A stretch of DNA of 64,000 nucleotides from Blastomyces gilchristii SLH14081. Taxonomy: Eukaryota > Ascomycota > Eurotiomycetes > Onygenales > Ajellomycetaceae. This document shows, piece by piece, positions 1 through 12,354 of the stretch. Where the stretch lies: contig NW_003101680.1 of NCBI RefSeq assembly GCF_000003855.2, positions 1,859,095 through 1,923,094 on the forward strand. Direction: 5' to 3'. The number at the start of each line of letters is the position of its first letter. The stretch's first letter is position 1. Position numbers and translations under genes: made by a program. The notes beneath the pieces were generated by a model that made no database searches, was not told where the DNA came from, and worked only from the letters and a program-made list of their open reading frames with translations.

Positions 1-513
1 CTTCTGAAATATACTGAGAGTATTAGCTAGTTCAAAGAGTGTGACTACTTATTCAAAGAGATTATATCATGTTCAGAATACTGTAAGTTACTCATCTTCT
101 TTAGTGATATGAATCTTATGAAATGCAGTAATAATATCTAGCTTTATAAATTATTAAGCTTGTTTAATACAAGCTAGAGTTTCATTGATAAGAGATAAAG
201 AATAACAGTTCTTCTTTATTAATCTATTCAATTCTCAATAATTCACACAGAATCAGAGTTCTTTATCTGATTTCTTTATAAAGAGAATAGAGGCTGTGAT
301 GAAAGAGTTACTAATGTGTATGAATTCTTTACTTAACAGATCATTGAGTGTCTTTCAAAGAAGAAGAAGTTCATCTCAGAATATATTATAAAGAGAATCT
401 TATAATGATTCAGAGTTCTTACTATCTTTCTTTTTCAACTTAATACTGTGATTCACTTCTGAATCTTATAAGAGAGATAGATTTATAACATTATTATCTT
501 ATCAGAAGACATC
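1..513 (-). mobile_element. Older inverted Ty3/gypsy copy, left part
   Basis: Read on the minus strand, this stretch matches the reverse-transcriptase region of the younger element in this window: position 1 corresponds to about 9831 and position 513 to about 9322-9326. It is the part of an older, oppositely oriented copy lying left of the nested insertion; the copy continues off the window. Divergence from the younger copy is mainly C/T and G/A. No open frame survives. Confidence 0.88.
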
Positions 514-827
514 TGTGACGGGCTGCGCCCGATCAATCATATAGACTATTCCGTACACTTCATAGATTCCTACCGCCCCATTCCCGATCGCCGATCCTCG
601 GCCGCCACGAACGTGTATGTTCCAATCGCCGATCCTCGGCTGCTACAAATGTGTGTATATTCTTCTGCCCTGAAGCATCACTGCCTACATCACCACATAC
701 ACATATAAATATTCACTTTAATTGCTGATTCTCATACTTTCTCTTTCTTTTCTTCTCTAACATTTTTCTCTTTGTTATATAAGATCTATCAATATTATAC
801 TGATCTATTCAGTGTAGATCTCTTACA
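514..827 (+). repeat. 5' LTR of gypsy element
   Basis: 314 bp, TG...CA termini. It keeps clusters of CpG (for example around 520-620) that are TpG/CpA in the other LTR. By eye about 40 of 314 positions differ from the 3' LTR, all but about two being transitions. Confidence 0.92.
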
Positions 828-1379
828 CTAGAAAAATGTTCATTATCTTCTTATTAGAAATGATTATTCACACATCATCTTCTCATTAGAAATGATTATT
901 CATCAAGGAATATCTGAACATGTAATAACATATAAGAAAGAGAAACAATCAGTTAAAGCAGACACTGAGTCTCTAAATAGAAGCTTACTCATCAGTCACT
1001 CTAACTAGACTGGCCACTGGGACCATGAATTTCACATTTGATCCCATTTGGTCTGGTCTCATACATTTCTTGGCGTGAGTCCCACCAGGACCAAGCCTCA
1101 AAAAAATCTGAAAATGAACCATTTCTGAGAGAAATGGTGTGAAAAATGACCAGATTTAATTCAAGAACAGTGAAATGAGAGTAATTTTCCAGGATAAACT
1201 GTGAAAGATGATTATTCTTTCAAAATCAGAATGAGACTGAGACTGAAGATTAAAATCAGTCTCATTCAGTTCATTCAGTGATTGCTTATATAATCAGAAT
1301 TTGATAATAATTATTGATAACACTCATGAAACAACTAAATACATTCTTGTGCAAGTTTATTCTTCACTTTCTCATGAAA

Positions 1380-3400
1380 ACTACACTTCTCTGATATACT
1401 GTGATCAGAGGTATTAAACTGTCTGATAATTTCATGTTTTACAATCATGAGTTTCTTGATTGTTTCTTCTTGTAATTATTCTCAGTGATAGTGATAAATA
1501 TCTCAACTTGAGTTGAACTTTCACTTCATTCTCACCCCTGTTAATGAAATTGTCAGAATATCACACATCATCAGTGTAACAGTTGAATATATACTCTCAA
1601 CAATTTTTCATAACTCTAGAATTGATTTGATGTGTAAATTTGTCAGATTATCTTGAAGATAGCAGTCAAATTCAGTTTTATAAGTATGTAGTTTTGCCTG
1701 ATTTTCAGTTGCAATTAATGTATGCAAGTTCTGTTTCAAAGTTAGTATTATAGTTCTATATGATATAAAGTATTATCAAAGATCATTACTTACTAGGAAA
1801 TTGTATTTCACTGTCTTCACATCTCAAACATCTGCTCATTCAAATCTCTGATAGTTGGTATTATAGTAATCTCAGGCTAATTTGATATATGAGTCTCATT
1901 TCTTCTCTGTTCAATCTTGAGAAGTGTAGATATTAACTTGATGAGAGAGATCTAGTAGAGCTGCTACAGTATAGTACTCTGTAAAAGATTGTTTCATTTT
2001 GCTGTAGTAATATACCAGTTTATCTCTTACAGTAACAATAGTCTGCACTATAGCATTATTTCAGACTGAATTTCTTTTTGAGTGATTCAACTGCTTCTCA
2101 AGATAAGTAAATAAACTGTTATACACTTATCAGACTGACTGCAGCATTGATGTACAAGTAATTGAGACTGTCTTTATTGTCTTATAAAACTGAAACAGTA
2201 AATCAATTACATATTTCAACTGAGTTCACTTCATATCAGAAAGTTTCAATATCTGAATCTTTTCTCAATCAGAGTGTTACACTCAATGATCAATTATCTG
2301 ACATAATTAAAAAGTCTGAACAGCTATCTTATATGTTGAACTTCACTGTATTCTAACATTCTGTATCATATTCAGTGATGTGACTGATTTGTTTATTTAT
2401 TGAATATCATAGAATCATTGTTGTTATTTAGAAGAGGTACAAATGAATTAGCAATGTTTCAAATCTATGATATTTAAATTATTAGTCAATCTATTCAAAA
2501 TTAACAGTAGCATTATCAAAAAGCATTATTAAAAAGTAATATCAAAAAGTGTTATTAAAAAACATTATCTTTTACAAAGTGAATGTAAAAGTTACTTGAG
2601 TAATCACTTTTATCTCATTCTCATCTCAAGAACCAGTCATCTCATTATTCTTTATCTCAATATTAAGATTCTTTATCAGTGTTTGTATCACAAGTTGAAT
2701 CACATGAGCAATGCAGAGGATATAACCTTGTTTATTATTTTATAAATGCAAAGTTAATTTTTGCTTCAAGCTCTTCATCATAGTGTAGTTATTCACAGCA
2801 TTGTCAGTTATAATTGTAAGAAGACTGAGACTAATATTTCAATAGTCATTTTTAATCACAGTCATTAATATCTCTGTTATATAATTCTCAGTATGACTAC
2901 TGATCAATGATTCAAATTCAATTAATATCTCTCAATAAGTTCAGTTCTCATTAATATAATAACATATAACTCTTATAAATGCAAGATTGTTTGTACTAGT
3001 TCATGTATTCACTGTGAGAGACACTCTTTGATGATTCTTCAACTCTGATTCTAGATATTGTATATTGACTTTATAGTGTATCTCAAGGTTGGACTGAAGA
3101 CAGAATCAATGTGAAATATGAAGATTTGAATTAAGCATTTAAAGAAGTGTTCAGAATTCGGGGTTTTCAATTGATCAAAGAGAAAGATTCAGAGATATAC
3201 ACATATGAAGTAATTATTCACAGAAGTTATCAGATAAGAGTTATGAAATCAGAGTACTGATACAGAGTCATTTTCACATGATTTTCTTCAAATTAGAAAG
3301 TTAGTGTTATCAAAAATCATTATCTGATAGAGTAACTTACCAGCTCAGTAGTAATTTTCTGATTATTTTTCTTTTATTGTCTGCATTCTGATGACTTCAG
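1380..3400 (-). pseudogene. hAT transposase relic
   Basis: On the minus strand, 2813 down to 2665 reads in one frame T-I-I-T-D-N-A-x-N-N followed after 25-30 residues by C-I-A-H-V-I-Q-L and L-I-K-N-L, the RNase H-fold core of hAT transposases. Further 3', 2031-1930 reads V-R-D-K-L-x-Y-Y-Y-S-K-M and Y-Y-T-V-A-A-L-L-D, matching the family's 'YYSK ... A-LD' block. Candidate introns with GTAAGT donors start at 1793 and 3340 (minus). Stops interrupt the frames; outer limits are approximate and the C-terminal dimerisation block was not found. Confidence 0.72.
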
Positions 3401-4258
3401 ATGTCAGAAAATTTCTTCAGAGTTATAATCAGTTCATGATGAATATTTCTGAATGAAGTTGCAGTGATTGTAGCAGAGAGATGACTCTTCAGTAATCTGC
3501 AATACAATCTGTTGATAATTATTTCATAGTTCATCTCAATATTTGTGTTGAGTTTTCCATAAATTTCATGACCTGGAATCAGATGTGAAGAATGAAGTGA
3601 TTATTTATCATGATTGAAAGAGAGTATTCTGTATTGAATTGTAAACAATATAGACTTTGTAATTCACAGTGATTTCTTGAAGAGTTTATGAATCTTCAAT
3701 AGAAGTAAAAGAAGTGAAAGAAGTGAATTTAGAAGATATGATAATAATTTGAGAAAGATGATAATTTATTTTCAATAACTGATCACTGATGTGTGTAAGA
3801 AGAATTAATATAAGAGAAAATAATCTTGTTTCTTAACTTAGTTATAATTTTAATACTAACTCAGATTGAATATCATCAATGTATAAAAGTAAACAAACAA
3901 TCTTGATTAATCTCTGTTATATTTCTTGAAATATATTAATATTGTGAAAGAGAGTGTTACTAAATTGCATTATCAGATGATATTATTAAAAATATATTAA
4001 TATTGTGAATATCAATATTGAAAAAATGTTGATACTTATACATTATAGTGATTTGTGAATCATGATAGTTAAATATATATATATATATATATATTGTTCC
4101 TGACTTGATTACAACTTGTACAATAATTTTTAAAAACTCAAAATTAATTTCAATTATTAATAATTATGAACTTACAACTAACTAATATAAAAAGAAAAAA
4201 ACTTTTTCTACTCATCATCTTTCTTCTCTTTCTCATTCTTCTTATCATTCTTCATAAT

Positions 4259-4980
4259 TCACTTCTCATTCTTCTTCTTCTTCTTCTTCTTCTTATCTGA
4301 GATGATAATCATCTCAAAATCTCTCTTCACTGCCTTCTCAGAGAAGGGTTTCTGCTGCTTCCTCTCAGCCAGGTCAACCTGCACCTCAAAATCCCGCATT
4401 TTCTGGTCTACTGTCTCAGGTTCCACCTCAGCAGCAAGCAGATTGACATACTCAGAGAGCAGAACTGTCTTCTCAATGTCCTGGATTATGAAGCACATTT
4501 GAGACCTGAACAAGGCCTCAATCCTCTTCTTCTCTATCAGCTCCTGCTAATCAATTAGAGAACAGAAGTGTTATCAAAAATCATTATCTCTCAATAAATA
4601 AAAAACTTACCAGTTTTGACTTCTTTATCTCTCACTTTAATACTCTCTTAATCTTCTTCTGCTGCTGCTTATTTACAGTAATACTCTTCTTCTCTCTCTC
4701 TCTCTTTATCTTAATCTCAAATCATTCTCAGAACTTCTTCTAATCTCACTGCTGCTGTATGAGACTCTTCACTGTCTTCTTCTTCAATCTCTCACAGGCA
4801 GCACTATCTGCATTATTTCTATACTTAGTTCAGTCTAAATCTATCAGAAGCATTACTTAAAATCATTATTATTCTACTCTCTTACAGAGTCTCTTCAAGA
4901 CATTATAACATGTCTTACAATCTGTCTCTTCTCACTTGAACATCTTCTTCTTCTCTTTCTTCAATCTGTGACAGCACTCA
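4259..4980 (-). pseudogene. Lysine/glutamate-rich coiled-coil coding relic inside the hAT element
   Basis: An 84-residue open stretch (4513-4262, minus) is rich in E, K, Q and heptad-like leucines, ending in a lysine run encoded by a TTC/GAA microsatellite. Immediately upstream on the minus strand a GTAAGT donor (4610) and a TTAGCAG acceptor (about 4550) join it to more charged sequence up to about 4980. GC content is clearly higher than the surrounding element. It may be a second ORF of the transposon, the C-terminal region of another transposase, or captured host sequence; no family was recognised. Confidence 0.4.
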
Positions 4981-5084
4981 CGCGCCTTGATGGTTCACAG
5001 GACCACAGAATATTTGAAGAGAAATGACATGATTGATTTCAGTGAGTGTTGAAGAGAGATAAAGGCAGAAGAGGCGGTCAGAAA

Positions 5085-5215
5085 TGATATGATAATAATG
5101 ATAATAATGATGATGATGATGATGATAATAATAATGATAATGATGATAGTGATAGTGATGATGATAATAATAATAATGATGATGATAATGATGATGATAA
5201 TGATGATGATAAAAG
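5085..5215. repeat. GAT/AAT trinucleotide microsatellite
   Basis: A run of about 130 bp of GATGATGAT/AATAATGAT units. Short open frames here (poly-His, poly-Ser, poly-Tyr) are artefacts of the repeat. Confidence 0.9.
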
Positions 5216-6309
5216 AGAAAGTGCATTGAAATATATTACTGACTTATCAAATATAAAGAGACTCAAAGAAAATATTAACAGCTTTCAGTGATGTACAGAA
5301 ACAGCTACAGTGTTGCATAGCAACATCATCTTCATTCAATGCATACACTGTTGATATTCTTTATATACAGTTATCATATAATCTGTATCAGAGATACATG
5401 CAGAAAACAGATCTTTGTTGCTAGAATAAATGATTGCAGTAATTCTCTGTTTTCATATTATAAAGATAAGTTATTCTCATTTCTTTCTTCTCTTTTTTCT
5501 CTTCTTCAATCAATCACTAATTTCAAGCTGATATGAAAACTATTAAAACACTCTCAGAAACTCTCAAATTGAAGAGTATAGACTAATCAAATTTCAAATG
5601 CAGAAGAAATCAAATTATCTTCTACAGATTCAATTACTCACTTCTCTTCAAATAAAACAGCAGTCATGTCCCCCCCCTCTCTTTCAATCAAATAAAACAT
5701 GGCCCGTGAAAAGCAAGTACCACGCCAGGTCATAATGACTAACATGGCCCCAGCACACAGGGCTGCATATGCGCAGTGTGTGCTGGACTGAGAGACTGTG
5801 TGAGTTGCAAACCAGTAGCAGCATCTCAGAGAGAGCTGTGCAGCATGAAAAAGCTGCAACTCTCAGTCATGTGCATAGAGAATGAATTGCTGCAGTAAGT
5901 GCATGTGCATTGAAGTAATGCTTTTTGATAATACTCAGTCTCTGATATGATGAAAATAGAGTCTCTTTATGAGATCTGTTTCTACCAGAAGTCTGAGAAT
6001 CTTATATTTCTCAAGATCATCTTCACATGCCTTGTCTGTGAAATCAATGAGAGAAATCATTGATTTCAGTATTCTGCTCTTGATGTCATTCAAGTGGCAG
6101 CAGAGTCCACCCTGGCCACACTTTTTGAGTGTATGTTTTCTAATTATTCACATTTATATAGATATATACTGATTATTTATTAGATGATGTTAAGACAATG
6201 ACTCATCACAGCTGTGTTATTCTCACTGTGAGAAATACATGATTGATGATGAACATTGCAAAGACTCTGAGAAGTGAGTATTTTGAGAGTGCTGCAGCCC
6301 TGCAATCTT

Positions 6310-6513
6310 GATTTTTTTTTATTTTTGTTTTTTATTTTTTTCTTTTTCTTTTCTTTTTTTTTTTTTATTTTTCTTTCTCTTTCTGTCTCTTTTTTTCTTT
6401 CTCTTCTTTTTTTCTTTCTCTTTTTTTTTTTTTTTTTTTTTTTATTGTGATTTTTTCTTATTATTTTATTGTTTGTTTTTTTATTATTTTTTGTATTGTA
6501 CATTTTTTTTTTT
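6310..6513. repeat. T-rich low-complexity tract
   Basis: About 200 bp of nearly uninterrupted T with C, including a homopolymer of more than 20 T at 6421-6443. Poly-Phe and poly-Lys open frames on the two strands are artefacts. It lies inside the hAT element. Confidence 0.9.
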
Positions 6514-8268
6514 AATTAAAATGATATTGATTATGATCTGTGTTCAGAAAAGTAATGATATTTGATAATACTCTCTATTGAATTTTCAACAAATGAGCAC
6601 TATGTTATGATATTATGTAAGTGAGAAATGATTTCATGATCTCATTTAATGCCATTTTCAATAATGAGATCAGAATGAAAATGTGACTAAGAATTCAAAC
6701 ATATTCTTTATCTGAGACTAGATTTTTATTTGAAAAGTGAATCTGAAATCTTTAATATTTAAAATAACGGGATTTGAAATCAATGTGATGAACACAAACC
6801 ATGACCAGGAGTAATGCTTTTAGGCAATGTGACAACTGTAAAGTTTGGTCCTGGTCTCAGACACGGTCACACGGTCAGTCTAACTCTAACTCTGTAACAA
6901 GATCTTATAAAGAGAGTAAGATTTTATAAGAGAATATCAGTGAAAGATCTGAGAGTTCTGACACTCAGATATATAAGATATTTATACAATTACACATCTA
7001 ATGATCAATAATCATGTCTAATGATAATATGAGAGAACTCTTGAATGTGAGTATAGAAGTGATATCACAGTAACTTCAAGTAATGTTGAAATTACAATAG
7101 CAATAAATAGCTGATATACATGTAACTCAATAATATCAATATGAAGAGATTCAATGATTATCATAATAAGAAACTCAGACAATTTCAACATCTATAGAAT
7201 TGAATACAAAAGTGCTGAAAAGAATGCTTAGATACTTCTGCATATTTCAATACTTCTGATCTCACTCTCTACTCATCATGAAGAATGAAAATGCTTATGA
7301 AACTGAGTGTAGATGAAGATATCATCAGTTCACTAATTAATCAAGATTAATATATCAATGAATGATTGAAGAATTATATGAAACAGAAGTTTTATTCATG
7401 AATGAAAGTATACAAATCAGTGTTATAAACATCTGATAATATCATCAAACATCTTGATATTCTGTTTCAAGACACTATTATATAATAGAAAGTATTAGAT
7501 TGATTACAGAGTATCTGACAGAGAAACACTTCTCTTATAACATTTATTTCTAACTTCAATATTAAAATTCTAGAAGCAGAAGATCAATCTTGAAAGAATT
7601 GAATAAAGATTAGTATACTTAAGAAGACATTAACTTTCAAACTCTTACAGACTCTTATAAGTATAGACAAAGATCAGACTTATAAAGACTTCTGCACATA
7701 GCTTTGAATATTGAATGATTATCTTATCAAGCTCAAGAGTATACAGAATAGTGATAGAAGATATTATATCTCAGTAACTTATACACTCATATCAAAGAAT
7801 AACAATAATGCAGATATTATAAATTGAGTAGACTTAAATATCTATATATAAGTAAGAATCTCTGCTGTCTGAACAGGCTTCTGAGTTTCTGATATCACTC
7901 TCAAAGAAGTCACTGATTGATGTTAATAAGAAGTATACATTAACTGTAATTAATCAGAGCACATTGCTTTCAACTGCTGATCAACCTATGTATCTTCTTA
8001 ATCAAGAGAAAGATTGATATCTTCTTATTCAAAAGATGAATCAGTATCTGTCTGCATCAATCACATTGCAGTGAAGAAAGATTTAAAAGATAACTATAAG
8101 AATGTCTCAGTGAAACAGGAAAAAGATTAGCTTCTGTTCAAATTTATAAACAGAAGCTTGAAGAGGTTAGATGACAATAATTTGAAGAGAAAATAATAAT
8201 GAATGTGATTCTTATATCTACTGTAGTTGATAATATATATAATATGAAAGTCATGATAGACAGTGATC

Positions 8269-8774
8269 TAGACTGGCCGCTGGGACCATGAATTTCATGT
8301 TTGGTCTCATTTGGTCTGGTCCCATACATTTCTTGGCGTGAATCCCGCTGGGACTGGCTATTAAAAAAACATGTAAAGTGACTATATATCAGATCTTAAA
8401 ATGAAACCATGACTTGAAAAAAATGAGAAAGTGGTCCCATTTGGTCTCATTTAGTCCCATTCTTGGTATAAAGTTACTATTTTTAGACATTTTAAGGTTT
8501 TTTTTAGACTATTTTTAATTTTTTAAAATGTAACGCTTTTTGATAACACTCAAATGAGATTTAAAGTCATTTAAAGCAATAAAAATAATTTAAATTGAGA
8601 AGTGGAAATCATGATCTCATTTGGAAAATGTGACAAGAGTAGACAGTAAGTCTCACTGGGACAGTATGGGACTACTATTTAATGTTAAAACTGTGTAATG
8701 GGATCAGTCGAATTGGTAATGAAACTATCAAAAAATCTGGTCCTGGTCTCAGACACGGTCACACGGTCAGTCTA
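8269..8774. mobile_element. hAT-derived MITE (non-autonomous), 506 bp
   Basis: It begins TAGACTGGCCGCTGGGACC and ends GGTCACACGGTCAGTCTA, the same termini as the large hAT element. It is flanked by a perfect 8-bp duplication CAGTGATC at 8261-8268 and 8775-8782. There is no coding capacity. It interrupts the gypsy pol frame immediately after a protease-like D-S codon pair. The older gypsy copy shows the uninterrupted site near 13228-13240. Confidence 0.92.
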
Positions 8775-11700
8775 CAGTGATCTATGTTACTATATAATGA
8801 TAAAATCTTCAGTTATAAAATGTTATAATCTTCAGTGTATCTCTTTATCAAAACTCTGACTTCTTGCAGAATTTAATGATCTGAAGAATGTTTGTATCTG
8901 TTATATGATAAAACTGAACATAGATATAAGAGAATATTAATATGAAGATGTCTATATATATGAAGTTAATAATCTTGACTATAATCTTATATTAGAACTT
9001 GTCTGACTATCTGAACAAGGCATCTTACTAAATACTTGAAACAGAAGCTTGATATTTTCTAATAATGACAGAATTCATAAAGATGATATTCATAAGACTA
9101 TGAATCTTACACAGATCTCTGTTAATACTTATGAAATACTCTGAAAAAGAAGTCATTATCAAAATCACTGACAGAGTCACTGATAAGTTCATTAACAGTA
9201 GAATCATATGTCAATCTATTCTATCAGTCTGACTAATATTAAAAAGGCTCTAGAAAAGTTATCTTATATTATAATAACAGATTCTTATACAAAACTTTCT
9301 CAATAATATCATGAATATCTAGATATCTTCTGATAAGATAATATTATAAATATACTCTTCTTATAAGGTTCTGAAGTGAATCATAGTATCAAGTTAGAGA
9401 AAAAGAACAGTAAGAACTCTGAACTGTCATGAGACTCTCTTTATAATATATCTCAAGATGAACTTCTTCTTCTTTGAAAGACACTCAATGATCTATTGAA
9501 TAAAGAATTCATATATATTAGTAACTCTTTCACTGCAGTCTCTATTCTCTTTATAAAGAAATCAGATAAAGAACTCTGATTCTGTATGAATTATCAAGAA
9601 TTGAACAGATTAACAAAGAAAGATCATTATTCTTTATCTCTTATCAATGAAACTCTAGCTCATATTGAACAAGCTCAATGATTTACAAAGTTAGATGTTA
9701 TCATCACATTTCATAAGATTCACATTGCTGAAGAAGATGAGTAACTTATAGTATTCTGAACATGATATAATCTCTTTAAATGAGTAGTCACACTCTTTGA
9801 ACTGATTAATGCTCTTAGTATATTTCAGAAGTATATTAACTGAGCACTCTGAGACTTTCTTAATAAATTTGTATCTGCTTATATAGATGATATTCTCATC
9901 TTCACTGATGAATTCAGAAAGAAATATCAAGAGTATATACAAAGAATATTACAATGACTATAAGAAGCAGAACTATCAATTGATATTGACAAGTGTGATT
10001 TCAAAGTCAAGAGTACTAAATACTTAGATTTCATCATAGAAGCTGATAAGAGAATCTGAATGAATTCTGAGAAGATCTCTGCTATTCTTGAATGAGAGGC
10101 TTCACACACTGTGAAAGATATATGAAGCTTTATCAGATTTACTAACTTCTATCAGTGATTTATATGAAACTTCTCAGATATTGTGAGATCACTTACAGAA
10201 CTCACTAAGAAAGATGCAGTATTTCAATGATCAGCAGACACTGAAGCTGTATTTATATAGATAAAGAAGATATTCATTAATATCTCTCTACTGATAATAT
10301 TCAATTCTGATTATAAAATAGTTGTTGAAGCTGATTTCTCTGACTATATAATAGAGAGAGTGATATTATAATATGATGATGAAGATGTTCTATAATTATG
10401 TGTTTTCATGTCTAAGAAACTGAGTTCTGCTGAATGTAATTATGAGATCTATGATAAGAAACTTCTTACAATTATATACTGTTTAGAAGAATGAGACTCT
10501 GAACTCTGAAGTATGTTCAAATTTAAGATAGTCATAGATTATAAGAATCTTAAATACTTCATAACTATCTGTAAACTCACTGAATAACAGATATAATAAT
10601 CTGAGTTCTTAAGCTGCTTTTATTTTATAATACACTACTGTTCTGACAGCTAGAACTTGATAACAGATGCTCTCTTATAATAAGAGTAAGATATATCATT
10701 CAATATAATAGATACTCACTGAATGAATCAAGAGCATCAGCTCTTGAATTCAAAGATACTAGTTAATCAAGATAAAACAACTCATGATACTATACATACT
10801 TCTCTGATTAGAACATCTTCTCTTCAGACTGACACTGACACTGATACTAATATCTTGACTTCTTTCAAATCTACACTGAATGAATTATGACATATAACAG
10901 CTTAAACTAATGAACTTCTTTAAACACTTACTGAAGCAGTATATCAAGAAGCACTCTGATTTCTCCCAGAACTATGTATAAGAATCAACATCTCAGAATA
11001 CTTAATTAATGATAATAACACTCTACAGTTTTATAAGCAACATTGAGTTCTCTACTCTGAACTCTTACACACTCAGATAATGCAAGAGATGTATGATTTG
11101 TATATAATCAGTCATTCAGGTTGTAAATAACTGTATCAAATAATCTCTCAGAAGTTCTACTGACTCAAGATATTAAACAGCATCAGACATTTTATCTGAA
11201 ACTGTAACTGTTATTTCTTCATCATCTTATGAAAGAACTGTAGAAAAGGTCTGCTAAAACTGCTTAATATCTCTGATAGAATCTGATAAGATGTAATAAT
11301 TGACTTCACTGTTAATCTTTCTGAGAGTAAGAACTGTAGAAATATTCTGATCATTATAAACTGATTAAGTAAGAGTGTTATATTAAAACTCTGTGATAAG
11401 ATGAATACTGAACAAGTTACTGAAGCTTTTCTAAGAAGTCTGTTCTATCAGATATATGAATTACTGAGATCTATAGTATTGAATCAGAGCTGTCAATTCA
11501 TAAGCACTCTCTAAACAAGAATCTATCAAGTTCTCAAGATTATATGCTATCTATCAACTGTCTATCACTCTGAGACTGATGATGTATCAGAATGAATAAT
11601 TCAGACTGTAAAGAACTATCTCTGTAAGTTCTGCAATCACTTATAAGATAATTGACATAATCTGCTTCTACACACAGAGATTGCTATCAATGAACAAGAT

Positions 11701-12339
11701 ACTGTTTCAACAGATATAAGCTTGTTCTTTCTTACACATAGTTATCACATGAAGATGTTGAATCTTCTAGAGATCACACAGTTCACACTGAATCCCTGCA
11801 GTTCAATTCAGATCACTGATAATATAGTAATGAAACTTCAAGATATCTGTGATTGAGCAGAGATCTTCATGACAACTGTGAAACAAGATCAAGAGAATCA
11901 AATCAATGTTCACTGAGATCTCACTGAATAATATAAGATAGAAGATCTAGTATGATTAAATCTTAAGAATATACAAATCACACATTCATCTCATACACTA
12001 GATGACTGTCATACTAAGTATAAAGTGATAGAAGTTCTAGATAGTTATAACTATTATCTTGACACATCATCAGAGATTTATAATATCTTTTATATAAGCT
12101 TACTCTGCTGTACTGTCACTGATCTGTTTTCTTCTCAACTAACTTTCAACTGACAACTGCCAGGAATCATAGAAGAAGATAATAAGCTTGAGTGAGAGAT
12201 TGAAGATATTCTTGATAAGAGATCACACAGTCACAGTCAATAATATCTTATGAAATGAGTTGACTATAATTAATTAACCTGAACTCTGAGTTCTGTGTTA
12301 TCTGAAATGATAATCCTTGACTGATGAAAACTGCTTCTG

Positions 12340-12350
12340 AAAAGAGAGGA
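12340..12350 (+). other. Polypurine tract of gypsy element
   Basis: AAAAGAGAGGA lies 4 bp before the 3' LTR, where the plus-strand priming tract of an LTR retrotransposon belongs. Its orientation confirms the element runs on the + strand. Confidence 0.7.
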
Positions 12351-12354
12351 CTAA

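Larger units (their letters stand above)
1006..6882. mobile_element. hAT-superfamily DNA transposon (degraded)
   Basis: The ends are TAGACTGGCC (1006) and, reverse-complemented, TAGACTGACC (ending 6882): a 10-bp imperfect terminal inverted repeat. A perfect 8-bp target duplication ACTCTAAC flanks it at 998-1005 and 6883-6890. An 8-bp duplication plus hAT transposase remnants on the minus strand assign the superfamily. It is inserted just inside the 5' end of the gypsy internal region; the corresponding uninterrupted site is seen in the older gypsy copy near 14598-14615. Length 5877 bp, large for a hAT element, with GC-richer islands near 4320-4550, 5690-5880 and 6090-6130. Confidence 0.9.
6891..12354 (+). 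pseudogene. gag-pol relic of gypsy element (protease, RT, RNase H, integrase, chromodomain)
   Basis: After skipping the MITE, one reading frame (first bases congruent to 1 modulo 3 after 8783) carries all recognisable pol blocks in order, with stops but no frameshifts. A protease-like ATA-GAC-AGT-GAT (I-D-S-D) lies at 8256-8267, directly at the MITE junction. RT spans about 9480-10000 with the YIDD catalytic box at 9880-9891. An RNase H-like block lies at about 10315-10510, the integrase at about 11060-11900, and a chromodomain (E-D-I-L-D ... Y-L-M-K ... Y-N) at 12190-12285. The two integrase catalytic Asp positions that can be located read Asn, consistent with G-to-A change. The gag part lies in about 6891-8200 but is too decayed to delimit; the first 170 bp of the internal region lie left of the hAT insertion. 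Confidence 0.88.

Noticed and set aside
2162..2356. 64-codon plus-strand ORF in the hAT element
   Set aside because: Lies antisense to the transposase relic and shows only AT-rich composition.
5087..5220. Possible CRISPR-like array from the regular GATGAT pattern
   Set aside because: Simple trinucleotide repeat without spacers, in a eukaryotic genome.
4978..5266. Poly-His/Tyr and poly-Ser open frames
   Set aside because: Both are translations of the GAT/AAT microsatellite in different frames; no codon bias or family features.
6180..6565. Poly-Lys and poly-Phe open frames
   Set aside because: Produced by the T-rich low-complexity tract on either strand.
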